Assembly (NCBI GenBank): GCA_024690445.1
Contig: JAILPD010000023.1
Location: forward strand, 1-9,469
Source of the DNA: Acholeplasmatales bacterium
Lineage (GTDB): Bacteria; Bacillota_I; Bacilli_A; Acholeplasmatales; Anaeroplasmataceae
Length of the DNA stretch: 9,469 nt
Reading direction: 5' to 3'
Part shown: piece after piece, positions 1-6,132 of the stretch
Layout of the letters: every line of letters starts with the position of its first letter
How positions within the stretch are numbered: position 1 is the first letter of the stretch
Notes under the pieces: generated by a model
The model's input: only the letters and a program-made list of their open reading frames with translations
Databases searched by the model: none
Told to the model about the DNA's origin: nothing
Program-made: the position numbers and the translations under genes

Positions 1-97
1 TAGTTGCTGCTAAGATAGCAAGTAACTGTTGGAACGCAAACACAATAATTCTATGGTATGGTGGTCTGTCTTTTACATCATACAATAATTTTTCCAT
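1..97 (-). CDS. Uracil/xanthine-type nucleobase permease (NCS2 family), N-terminal fragment
   Basis: Only the first 32 codons are present; the gene continues past the left edge of the window. The peptide begins MEKLLYDVKDRPPYHRIIVF and runs into a hydrophobic stretch rich in A, L and I. The LYDVxDRPP segment followed at once by the first membrane helix is typical of the N-terminus of UraA/PyrP-like proton symporters, which import uracil or other nucleobases across the cytoplasmic membrane. The ATG at 97-95 is chosen because an AGAAGGAG ribosome-binding site lies at 117-110 and a promoter lies upstream. The gene has its own promoter and follows the terminator of the condensin operon, so it is a separate transcription unit. 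I see no purine riboswitch or PyrR attenuator in its leader, which is only about 29 nt. The substrate cannot be settled from this fragment; uracil is the commonest for this N-terminal pattern. Confidence 0.8.
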   Translation of the reverse strand, partial: MEKLLYDVKDRPPYHRIIVFAFQQLLAILAAT

Positions 98-107
98 GTT
101 TTTTTTA

Positions 108-117
108 TTCTCCTTCT
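108..117 (-). promoter_or_regulatory. Ribosome-binding site of the nucleobase permease
   Basis: On the minus strand this reads AGAAGGAGAA. A 12-nt, almost pure-A spacer separates GGAG from the ATG at 97, slightly longer than usual. It decides the start codon of the truncated permease gene. Confidence 0.7.
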
Positions 118-132
118 GTTTCAACCTCTAAT

Positions 133-161
133 ATTTTATCATGAGGAGAAAACGCTTGCAA
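133..161 (-). promoter_or_regulatory. Sigma-A-type promoter for the nucleobase permease
   Basis: Read on the minus strand, a -35 element TTGCAA (161-156) is followed after exactly 17 nt by a -10 element TAAAAT (138-133). The predicted transcript starts near position 126, giving a leader of about 29 nt before the ATG at 97. A perfect inverted repeat abuts and slightly overlaps the upstream side of the -35 box, which suggests control at this promoter. Confidence 0.65.
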
Positions 162-179
162 TATTACTTTAGTAATATT
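160..179. repeat. Perfect 8-bp inverted repeat next to the permease -35 box (possible operator)
   Basis: AATATTAC (160-167) and GTAATATT (172-179) are exact reverse complements separated by TTTA. The dyad shares two bases with the -35 box at 156-161, a location suitable for a regulator that controls the permease promoter. It has no T-tract expected of a terminator and lies outside the predicted transcript, so a DNA operator is more likely than an RNA hairpin. No regulator gene is visible in the window. Confidence 0.4.
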
Positions 180-202
180 TCGTATGAAAACTGCTTACAT
201 AA

Positions 203-232
203 CAAAAAAGAAAAACAGCCATAAGGCTGTTT
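203..232 (-). terminator. Intrinsic terminator of the jetABC-sepF operon
   Basis: On the minus strand an 8-bp perfect stem, AAACAGCC (232-225) pairing with GGCTGTTT (220-213), closes a four-base TTAT loop and is followed by a T-rich tail (TTTTTCTTTTTT including the stem end). It begins one base after the TAG stop of the sepF-like gene, so the four-gene operon ends here. Confidence 0.88.
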
Positions 233-233
233 C

Positions 234-548
234 CTACTTTGGAATATTATTGATCCATTCTCTTAATGAACCATCCATAAAATCCTCTTTTTTAGCAAAA
301 AGGTATGTAAATTCATTAATCTTTACAGTCTTGCCTTCTAAGGCAACTGCGGCACCTTCTAAGAATGCTAAATATTTATTCCCTGCTTCTTCTTCAAGTC
401 CTTCAAAATTAATTACACAAGGAATACCATTTTTAATATCAATGATAATATCTCTTGCAAATTCATCATTATCCTTCATCTTATCAAGACGAATTCTTTC
501 ACTTGCTAAAGATACTAATTCATCATCATTTTTCTTTCTACCAAACAT
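234..548 (-). CDS. sepF: SepF-like cell-division protein, fourth gene of the condensin operon
   Basis: The 104-residue product matches the SepF core domain. In SepF this domain dimerises, polymerises into rings or arcs and binds the FtsZ C-terminus to anchor and shape the division ring. Visible family features are the A-x-x-I-x-x-x-I-K-N helix (31-40), the VINF strand (45-48), FLEGAAVALEG (62-72) and the I-x-x-x-x-x-LF strand (77-84). G65 in FLEG corresponds to the glycine important for SepF polymerisation in Bacillus. The protein is shorter than the roughly 150 residues of Bacillus SepF. Its N-terminus, MFGRKKNDDEL, is polar and does not form the usual membrane-binding amphipathic helix, and the long acidic linker is missing. 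Its ATG overlaps the jetC stop by one base (TAATG), with a GAGGAGG site at 565-559, so translation is probably coupled. The family assignment is strong. Whether this is the cell's main SepF or a paralogue dedicated to the condensin is unknown. Confidence 0.82.
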   Translation of the reverse strand: MFGRKKNDDELVSLASERIRLDKMKDNDEFARDIIIDIKNGIPCVINFEGLEEEAGNKYLAFLEGAAVALEGKTVKINEFTYLFAKKEDFMDGSLREWINNIPK

Positions 549-3500
549 TAATCTTCTTCCTCCTCGCTAGAGTCATCCTTCTTTAATGCAGGTAAAACTG
601 CAGCCTTAGTACCTTGTCTTACCATAATTAATGTTGTATCAGAGAATTCCTGTAAAATATCCATTCTCTGTGGAGGGCAGGCAATTAATACCTGAAGTGG
701 CATAGATGTAATAAATCTCATCATAGCACGCATTCTGTTACCATCCATCTTATCGAAAACTTCGTCGAACATTACAATACCAATAGGATCTCCACCTACG
801 ATTGATGTCTTAGTATATACACGAACGAATGATGCGATAATTGCAACATAGAATGGAACCTGTGTTTCACCACCGGATTTTTCCTTAAATACCTTAGAAT
901 ATGTCATTGAATCACCATCACCGTTAGTAATTCTTATATCATAATCCATATAAGTACGGTAATCAGTAAACTTATTGATAGCACCATTAGAATTTAATTC
1001 ATCCATTGATAATGAATCAAATAATTCTCTAATTTGCTCATCGTACTTAGTTTGGAAATCATAAGTGAATAAGCCTTGATTAATATCTGCTAAATCAGAT
1101 GTAACCATATCATAGAATTGAGCATATTCTGAAGATCTTGGGAAAATGAATTCATAATGATCATTACCGAATGTAATATTCTTTAATGTCTCATTAATCT
1201 TACCAATTTCTTGTTCAGCTGTTAGGATATTATTTCTTAACTTAGCAATAAAGTCTTCCTTAAATACTACTTCTGCAGATTCTCTTGCTTGACGAACCTT
1301 TTGCTCATACTTAATTAATTCACTCTTCTCTAACTTATTTAATTCAGCTTCAAATTTAGCAATTTCAGATAAGCCAACAGCTAAAGTAGAATTATATTTG
1401 TTGATATAAGCATATTGCTTGGCAATAATAGTTTCTCCTAATGTATTATAAGTTGATTGTTCAACTCTATATCTTTCTTCATATTGAGCAAGGGCAGCCT
1501 TGAATGATTGACCTTGGATAATATGTTGATATTCAGCCTTAGCACGCTCAATAATTTCAGCGTTATCACCAGCAAGCTTCTTTAAATCATTAGATAGGCT
1601 ATCTAATTCTTGAGTCTTAAGAAGAATTTCAGCATTATATGATTCAATACGGCTCTTAATTCCACCTAAATCCATACCATATTGCATCTTCTTTTCATCA
1701 TTCTTCTTAATTGTATCTTGAACCTTATTATAGTCATCCTCTAAATCAGTAGGAGTTGCATTCTTAGAACGCTTCTCTTCCTTAATTAAATCCTGTAAAG
1801 CGGCTCTTTCTTTTGTTAATTCTAATGCCTTATTTAAGTCATCAATTAATGGATTAACATTTAATGAATCTAATAAATCAATTTCTTCATTTAATTGTGT
1901 CACTTGTTCATTTAATTCATTATATCTAGATTTAGCACTTACAGCTTTTTGATTCATTTGTTCAGCTAACTTTTGAGCAGCATTCTTACCCATGAATGGA
2001 CGCTCAATATTTGGATTCATTTGAGTAACTGTATATCCTCTATAAATTAAGAAATCCTTTGTAATAGCTGTATTATATAATTCAAGTTCTGTAACATCAT
2101 CAACCATAATTACTGAACCAGCTGAATAATTGATGAAGCATCTAGCATCCTTATTCTCTGTTTCAATGATTGAAGCTACTGAGTTCTTTTCAAATGTAGT
2201 GAATTTAGAAATTTGCTTAGTATTAACTAAACCTATACCATATAATCTATATTTAGACTTAATTCTATTAAAGATTTGTAATGCTTGATCAAAATATCTA
2301 GGCTCAACAATCATATTAAATCTTCTATTACCTAAGAATACTTCAACAGCGTCAGCCCACTTAGGATCAGTAATTTCACAAAGCTCAGCTACGATATGAA
2401 CTGAAACGTCATAATTATAGATTCTCTTTAAGCCTTCTTGAATCTCTTGACGCATCATAGTTAATTGAGGATTATAATTTAATTTATTCTGACTTAAATT
2501 TCTAACACTTGCAGAAATTTGAGAAATCTCATTAACAACATCAGCTATTTGAGACTGCAATTTACCTAAGTCTTGGTTCTTCTTATTGATGAAAGCAGAT
2601 AATCTAGTTGAGACATCTCTTAATCTAACCTTAGTATCTTCTACTTGAGCAGTATTAATTAAAGATAAATTAATAGCTGCTAATTCACCATAAAGCTTTT
2701 CATTAGATAATTTCTTTAAAGCATTAACAGTATCCTTAAATTGAGCACTTCTCTTTAAGAATAATTGTTCATTTTGTTCTAAGTTTTCAATATTAGCTTT
2801 AGTCTTAATAATTTGATTAGAAACATATTCAGAAGCTTTAAATGTTTCATTATTAGAAAGCATATTATAAAGTTCTCTAGCACGTTCTTGTAAACCAAGC
2901 TTTTCAGTTTCAATATCTCTAATAGCTTGATTCTTAGCTTCTCTTGAAGCCTCTTCCTTTAAGATAGCCTTCTTCTTTTCATTAATTTCATTTCTAATCT
3001 TTTCTACATCAAACAGATGCATTAAATATTCTAGGTAAGTCTTATTTTCTTCAATCTTTAAGATTTCTTGATAAACAACATCAATTTCCTTTAAATCAGA
3101 AATCTTTGCTTGAATTTGCTTTAAAGTAATTTCTAATTCTTTATAAGCACGAATAGAATCCTTAATTGCAGTTACATCGATTTCCTTTTCTTCTAGAATA
3201 TTTTGATAAATAAATTCTTTAACATCAGCGATAGGCTTGAATGCTAAAGCCTTAGGAATCAATCTATAGAAATCCTCATTGATTGAACCAAATGCATTTC
3301 TAAAGCCACGCTTAGCTTCCTTCTTAGTTAAATAATATTCGAAATCAGGATTATGCTTTCTAAATTCAACAGTACCATAGATAGTCTTATTATCTGAAAT
3401 GAACATTGAATCATTGATAGGAGCATTTGATTTATAGAATATTGTCTTAACAGGTGTTAAATCACCAAAAGCATCTAATACAGCACCAACAGTAAATGAT

Positions 3501-3805
3501 AAGCCTGTCTTTTCATCTAAGAATTCTAGCGCGATATGACCTGATACATCACCATTTCTTAAATATTCCTTATCATCCATACCAAGCTTACACTTAACAT
3601 AACCTCTTAGATCACGTTTACCCTTTTCATTAGCGGCTAAGTTAAAGTTTGTATCACCTGCAGTTAAAATGTAAGTGATGGCATCCATTATTGTTGATTT
3701 ACCTGATGCGTTAGGACCAGTTAATAATGTATTACCATTAATTAAAATTGTTTCATTAGCAAGGTAATGCCAATTAATTAATCTTATTTTAACTAACTTT
3801 TTCAT
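548..3805 (-). CDS. jetC: JetC/MksB-like SMC-type ATPase (MukB-like condensin motor)
   Basis: This 1085-residue protein has full SMC/MukB architecture. The N-terminal head carries a Walker A GPNASGKST (30-38) after an INWHY segment (10-14) usual in the JetC/MukB-like group. A first coiled-coil arm spans about 205-440. A central hinge spans about 445-600 and contains LCEITDPKWADAVEVFLG, with W483. A second arm spans about 605-870. The C-terminal head has the ABC signature SGGE (977-980) and Walker B VMFDEVFD with D1014 and E1015. All ATPase residues are intact. The arms are much shorter than in E. coli MukB (about 1,490 residues), matching JetC/MksB size. The family extrudes DNA loops with kleisin JetA and JetB; in Wadjet it senses small circular DNA. 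It starts by TAATG overlap with jetB and has a GAGGAGG site at 3822-3816. The C-terminus ends in an acidic tail, SSEEEED. The family call is firm; the role, defence or chromosome organisation, is open because no JetD is adjacent. Confidence 0.92.
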   Translation of the reverse strand: MKKLVKIRLINWHYLANETILINGNTLLTGPNASGKSTIMDAITYILTAGDTNFNLAANEKGKRDLRGYVKCKLGMDDKEYLRNGDVSGHIALEFLDEKTGLSFTVGAVLDAFGDLTPVKTIFYKSNAPINDSMFISDNKTIYGTVEFRKHNPDFEYYLTKKEAKRGFRNAFGSINEDFYRLIPKALAFKPIADVKEFIYQNILEEKEIDVTAIKDSIRAYKELEITLKQIQAKISDLKEIDVVYQEILKIEENKTYLEYLMHLFDVEKIRNEINEKKKAILKEEASREAKNQAIRDIETEKLGLQERARELYNMLSNNETFKASEYVSNQIIKTKANIENLEQNEQLFLKRSAQFKDTVNALKKLSNEKLYGELAAINLSLINTAQVEDTKVRLRDVSTRLSAFINKKNQDLGKLQSQIADVVNEISQISASVRNLSQNKLNYNPQLTMMRQEIQEGLKRIYNYDVSVHIVAELCEITDPKWADAVEVFLGNRRFNMIVEPRYFDQALQIFNRIKSKYRLYGIGLVNTKQISKFTTFEKNSVASIIETENKDARCFINYSAGSVIMVDDVTELELYNTAITKDFLIYRGYTVTQMNPNIERPFMGKNAAQKLAEQMNQKAVSAKSRYNELNEQVTQLNEEIDLLDSLNVNPLIDDLNKALELTKERAALQDLIKEEKRSKNATPTDLEDDYNKVQDTIKKNDEKKMQYGMDLGGIKSRIESYNAEILLKTQELDSLSNDLKKLAGDNAEIIERAKAEYQHIIQGQSFKAALAQYEERYRVEQSTYNTLGETIIAKQYAYINKYNSTLAVGLSEIAKFEAELNKLEKSELIKYEQKVRQARESAEVVFKEDFIAKLRNNILTAEQEIGKINETLKNITFGNDHYEFIFPRSSEYAQFYDMVTSDLADINQGLFTYDFQTKYDEQIRELFDSLSMDELNSNGAINKFTDYRTYMDYDIRITNGDGDSMTYSKVFKEKSGGETQVPFYVAIIASFVRVYTKTSIVGGDPIGIVMFDEVFDKMDGNRMRAMMRFITSMPLQVLIACPPQRMDILQEFSDTTLIMVRQGTKAAVLPALKKDDSSEEEED

Positions 3806-4389
3806 TATGCTTGGGCCTCCTCAGCATTAATCTTATTTATAGTATTAAATACTTCAGTAACATCCTCAGTTTTAATAGCCATTAAAATAGTAGGTAAAAT
3901 AACTAATCTACATGTTGATGTTGTGACATCACCAATAATCTCAATTAGATTATATCTACGAAGTAATCTTAAAGATGAAATTAAATCAGTCTTATTAAGC
4001 TTCTTTTTAATCTCTAAATTATCATATTTAGTATGAATATCAGATACAGCACATACAATATTTTCATTTAATGATGTATCTTTCATTTTTTCATGATATA
4101 AAAGTCGAAGAATTAACAATACTAAAGATTCATCTCTTTTTAATTTTAAAGTATTTGCTGCTGAAGCACCTGAAAGCTTAACAGCACCTAATTGAATATC
4201 AAGCTCAATTTCATAGCCTAATATTTTAAAGAATTCATCAAATACTTCTTTATAACTCATAAGGAAATAATATGCTTCCTTATTATCCTTCTTATCTCTT
4301 GATAAGAATGTATTAGCTAAAAGCTTATTTGCAGTATCTTTAAATTGACCCTGCTGTGTTATAGTCATTTTTTCTAAAGAATCAAGCAT
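3805..4389 (-). CDS. jetB: JetB/MksE-like (MukE-type) condensin subunit
   Basis: The 194-residue product is the small winged-helix subunit that binds the kleisin in MukBEF-like complexes and, in Wadjet, forms JetB (DUF4194-type). I recognise the N-terminal pattern with ANKLLANTFLSR (residues 21-32) followed by a domain starting YYFLMSYKEVFDEFFKILGY. A predicted winged-helix half around 80-180 contains ESLVLLILRLLYHEK and a helix-rich DLISSLRLLRRYNLIEII. No signal peptide or membrane segment is visible, so it is cytosolic. It lies 12 nt after jetA, with a GGGGGAA ribosome-binding site at 4402-4396 that overlaps the jetA stop, and its TAA overlaps the jetC ATG. Its size, position and fold pattern all fit. 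Sequence identity in this family is low, so the call relies partly on the neighbouring JetC. Confidence 0.82.
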   Translation of the reverse strand: MLDSLEKMTITQQGQFKDTANKLLANTFLSRDKKDNKEAYYFLMSYKEVFDEFFKILGYEIELDIQLGAVKLSGASAANTLKLKRDESLVLLILRLLYHEKMKDTSLNENIVCAVSDIHTKYDNLEIKKKLNKTDLISSLRLLRRYNLIEIIGDVTTSTCRLVILPTILMAIKTEDVTEVFNTINKINAEEAQA

Positions 4390-4401
4390 TATAATTTCCC
4401 C

Positions 4402-5820
4402 CTACTTCTTTCTTATCTCAAAATCTTTAATCTTATAGTTCTTCAAATCTATATATGTATCTAATATCTTTACTAGATAATTATGCTCTGCAGCGTAGAT
4501 TAAAGAATAAATAACCATTAAGAAGAAATCTCTATCAGAATCATATTTAAGAACAAATGATGCCTTAAATAAATCATCTAACATATGATATTCTAAGAAT
4601 TTCTTAATTTCGTCTTCATTATAAGAGTTTCTAAATTGCTTCATAAACTCTTCATCCATCTCGAAATCACCAAATCCTAAATCATCAAGGAATTGATTAT
4701 AATTTCTAGAATAGTTACCACGAGGTGTATATAAAGACTTTTCATTTTCTAATATCTTAAGTTCTGGCAAATCATAAAGATCATTTACTAATCTTAAGCT
4801 TCTATCAATCTTATTCTTCTTATTTGAATCATGAACAAATTTAAGAATTTGATTTAACTTACCAATGATATTATCTTCTTCAGATAATAAGAACTTAATC
4901 TTACCAATTGTAGAATTGATATAGTCTCTATTCTTTCTATCTATTTCAAGTACGAAGTCTTCGATTGCATTAAATGCATCGATAACCTCATCGATTTGCT
5001 TAATTGCCTTATCGATAGCATCATCAGGATTCTTAGAATATTCTAAATAGTTATAGCTGATTGATTTAACTACTACCTCAGAAGTTTGCATATCCTCTAA
5101 TTTAGTAATAATTGATAATCTATATCTATCGATATTATCTTGAATCTTTAATTTAGCATAACTCTTGTCGTAGATTTCATTCTTATAAGTAATTAACTTT
5201 TCCATTAAATCCTTAATTTCAGTATTCTCTACAACAGATGTTATATAATCCTTCATTCTAGCATCTAGCTTTCTTAATGCTCTAATAAGTTTTCTAGTAT
5301 CTGAATATACTAAGCTAAACGTAGTTGCGTAATCAATATTATCAGTTTGGTTTAATAATGAATAGATGTTATAAATGTAACCCTTGTATTCGTTGACATT
5401 AATAAAGTCAGCTGGAATTTCAGAATCATCATTATATTCAAATTGTGGATATGCGTTAAGTAATGCTTCACAAATGATGATTGCATCATCAGAGAAGTTT
5501 AATACTTCCATGTAGTCGTTCGTTACATCTACATATATCCAACCTGTTTCTTCCATTCTTCTTAAAATATAATTTGCGAGTTCTCTTTTGTTGCTTGGAT
5601 TAGATTCTTCATCCTCTTCATTTTCAACATCATAGAAATAGTTTTTATGAGTATCTAAGAAGTATACTAAATCATCTACTACAATCTTCTTATCGATACC
5701 TAAAATTGTACCAGTTTCATATACCTTAAATACTTCGAGAATTGATGCTAAATAAATTCTCTTATTCTTTGATGCTAGTAAGGAAAAGAAGTTATCTGGG
5801 ACCATATCAAAAAAATCCAT
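4402..5820 (-). CDS. jetA: JetA/MksF-like kleisin of the condensin complex
   Basis: The 472-residue product resembles the JetA family of Wadjet systems, the kleisin that bridges the two JetC heads and recruits JetB. The first 120 residues (MDFFDMVPDNFFSLLASKNK onward) look like a winged-helix domain. Residues about 140-340 are helical and charged. A C-terminal domain from about 380 holds hydrophobic helices such as DRDFFLMVIYSLIYAAEHNY, expected to contact a JetC head. The start is the ATG at 5820, preceded by GGAGGAAG at 5835-5828 with a 7-nt spacer. An in-frame TTG at 5844 would add eight residues but would place the ribosome-binding site inside the coding region, so I reject it. This is the first gene of the operon, 41 nt downstream of a near-consensus -10 box. 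The exact JetA subtype (DUF5716-like is my best guess) is not certain. Confidence 0.82.
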   Translation of the reverse strand: MDFFDMVPDNFFSLLASKNKRIYLASILEVFKVYETGTILGIDKKIVVDDLVYFLDTHKNYFYDVENEEDEESNPSNKRELANYILRRMEETGWIYVDVTNDYMEVLNFSDDAIIICEALLNAYPQFEYNDDSEIPADFINVNEYKGYIYNIYSLLNQTDNIDYATTFSLVYSDTRKLIRALRKLDARMKDYITSVVENTEIKDLMEKLITYKNEIYDKSYAKLKIQDNIDRYRLSIITKLEDMQTSEVVVKSISYNYLEYSKNPDDAIDKAIKQIDEVIDAFNAIEDFVLEIDRKNRDYINSTIGKIKFLLSEEDNIIGKLNQILKFVHDSNKKNKIDRSLRLVNDLYDLPELKILENEKSLYTPRGNYSRNYNQFLDDLGFGDFEMDEEFMKQFRNSYNEDEIKKFLEYHMLDDLFKASFVLKYDSDRDFFLMVIYSLIYAAEHNYLVKILDTYIDLKNYKIKDFEIRKK

Positions 5821-5827
5821 TATTTTA

Positions 5828-5835
5828 CTTCCTCC
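5828..5835 (-). promoter_or_regulatory. Ribosome-binding site that sets the jetA start
   Basis: The minus strand reads GGAGGAAG, with a 7-nt spacer to ATG 5820. It is a near-perfect anti-16S match. It shows that translation starts at 5820 and not at the upstream in-frame TTG at 5844. Confidence 0.85.
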
Positions 5836-5859
5836 GTTCGCCAAAATACATACATTTTA

Positions 5860-5888
5860 ATTATATTAAAAAATGCGACTTTTTTCAA
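5860..5888 (-). promoter_or_regulatory. Sigma-A promoter of the jetABC-sepF operon
   Basis: On the minus strand, TTGAAA (5888-5883) is followed after exactly 17 nt by a consensus TATAAT (5865-5860). Transcription would start near 5853, leaving a leader of about 30 nt. This is the best promoter in the window and suggests that the operon is expressed constitutively unless a repressor acts. The tandem repeats around the -35 box are candidates for such a site. Confidence 0.8.
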
Positions 5889-5909
5889 CGAAACGAACAC
5901 TTTTTCAAC
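5881..5909. repeat. Two GTTGAAAAA direct repeats overlapping the jet operon -35 box
   Basis: On the minus strand GTTGAAAAA occurs at 5909-5901 and again at 5889-5881, 20 bp apart, close to two helical turns. The downstream copy contains the -35 hexamer. The even spacing on one DNA face would suit cooperative binding of a regulator. The low-complexity A-run means that chance is possible. Confidence 0.35.
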
Positions 5910-5926
5910 TTTGTAAATAATAAGAA

Positions 5927-5958
5927 AAATTTATGAAATTATGCGCTTTCATAAATTT
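5927..5958. repeat. Perfect 12-bp inverted repeat upstream of the jet promoter
   Basis: AAATTTATGAAA (5927-5938) and TTTCATAAATTT (5947-5958) are exact reverse complements around an 8-nt centre. The repeat lies about 40 bp upstream of the -35 box of the jet operon. Read on the minus strand the stem ends in a run of five T, so it could act as a weak second terminator for ychF read-through. An operator is the alternative. The stem is nearly all A/T, so its RNA form would be only moderately stable. Confidence 0.5.
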
Positions 5959-6106
5959 ACTTAATTTATTTAACACATCTAATTTTAATAATTAAATGGT
6001 GTTATTTTTATCAAAAAATGAGCCCCTTTTTATATCAATATTTTATAGTTTTTATTAATAAATAATCTTATTCATTCAACAAGGAAAAATAGACCATTTT
6101 TTGCAA

Positions 6107-6130
6107 TAAAAAAACCGGTAAAAACCGGTA
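6107..6130 (-). terminator. Intrinsic terminator of the ppa-ychF unit
   Basis: On the minus strand, ACCGGT (6129-6124), a TTTT loop and ACCGGT (6119-6114) form a 6-bp GC-rich stem followed by six T (6113-6108). It starts three bases after the ychF TAA stop. Because the stem sequence is itself palindromic, the two arms are identical. Confidence 0.8.
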
Positions 6131-6132
6131 TT

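Larger units (their letters stand above)
5821..6132. other. 312-nt intergenic region between ychF and jetA
   Basis: This is the longest non-coding stretch in the window. It holds the ychF terminator (6107-6130), a perfect 12-bp inverted repeat (5927-5958), two GTTGAAAAA repeats (5881-5909), a promoter (5860-5888) and the jetA ribosome-binding site. The remaining part, about 5960-6105, is very AT-rich, and I found no RNA gene or convincing open reading frame there. The longest minus-strand ATG frame I read is nine codons. A GGGGCTC block in an A/T-rich setting near 6020-6026 has no pairing partner. Confidence 0.6.

Noticed and set aside
184..570. 128-residue plus-strand open frame opposite the sepF-like gene
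   Set aside because: It is antisense to a gene with clear SepF family motifs, runs through the operon terminator hairpin and shows a low-complexity S/L/K composition typical of a shadow frame.
5821..5844. TTG start for jetA eight codons upstream of the chosen ATG
   Set aside because: The extension would encode the GGAGG ribosome-binding site itself. The ATG at 5820 has ideal spacing from that site.
5836..5898. GTTCG (5898-5894) and CGAAC (5840-5836) as a possible SOS/LexA box in front of jetA
   Set aside because: The LexA box of Bacillota needs CGAAC and GTTCG in the opposite order about four bases apart. Here the halves are over 50 bp apart and in the wrong orientation.
5742..5936. 64-residue plus-strand open frame reaching into the jet operon promoter region
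   Set aside because: It begins opposite jetA and crosses the operon promoter. Its composition is low-complexity (F, K, N) with no recognisable family.
6010..6035. GGGGCTC block between A and T runs as a terminator or small RNA
   Set aside because: No complementary arm lies nearby, so no stem can form, and no good promoter precedes it on either strand.
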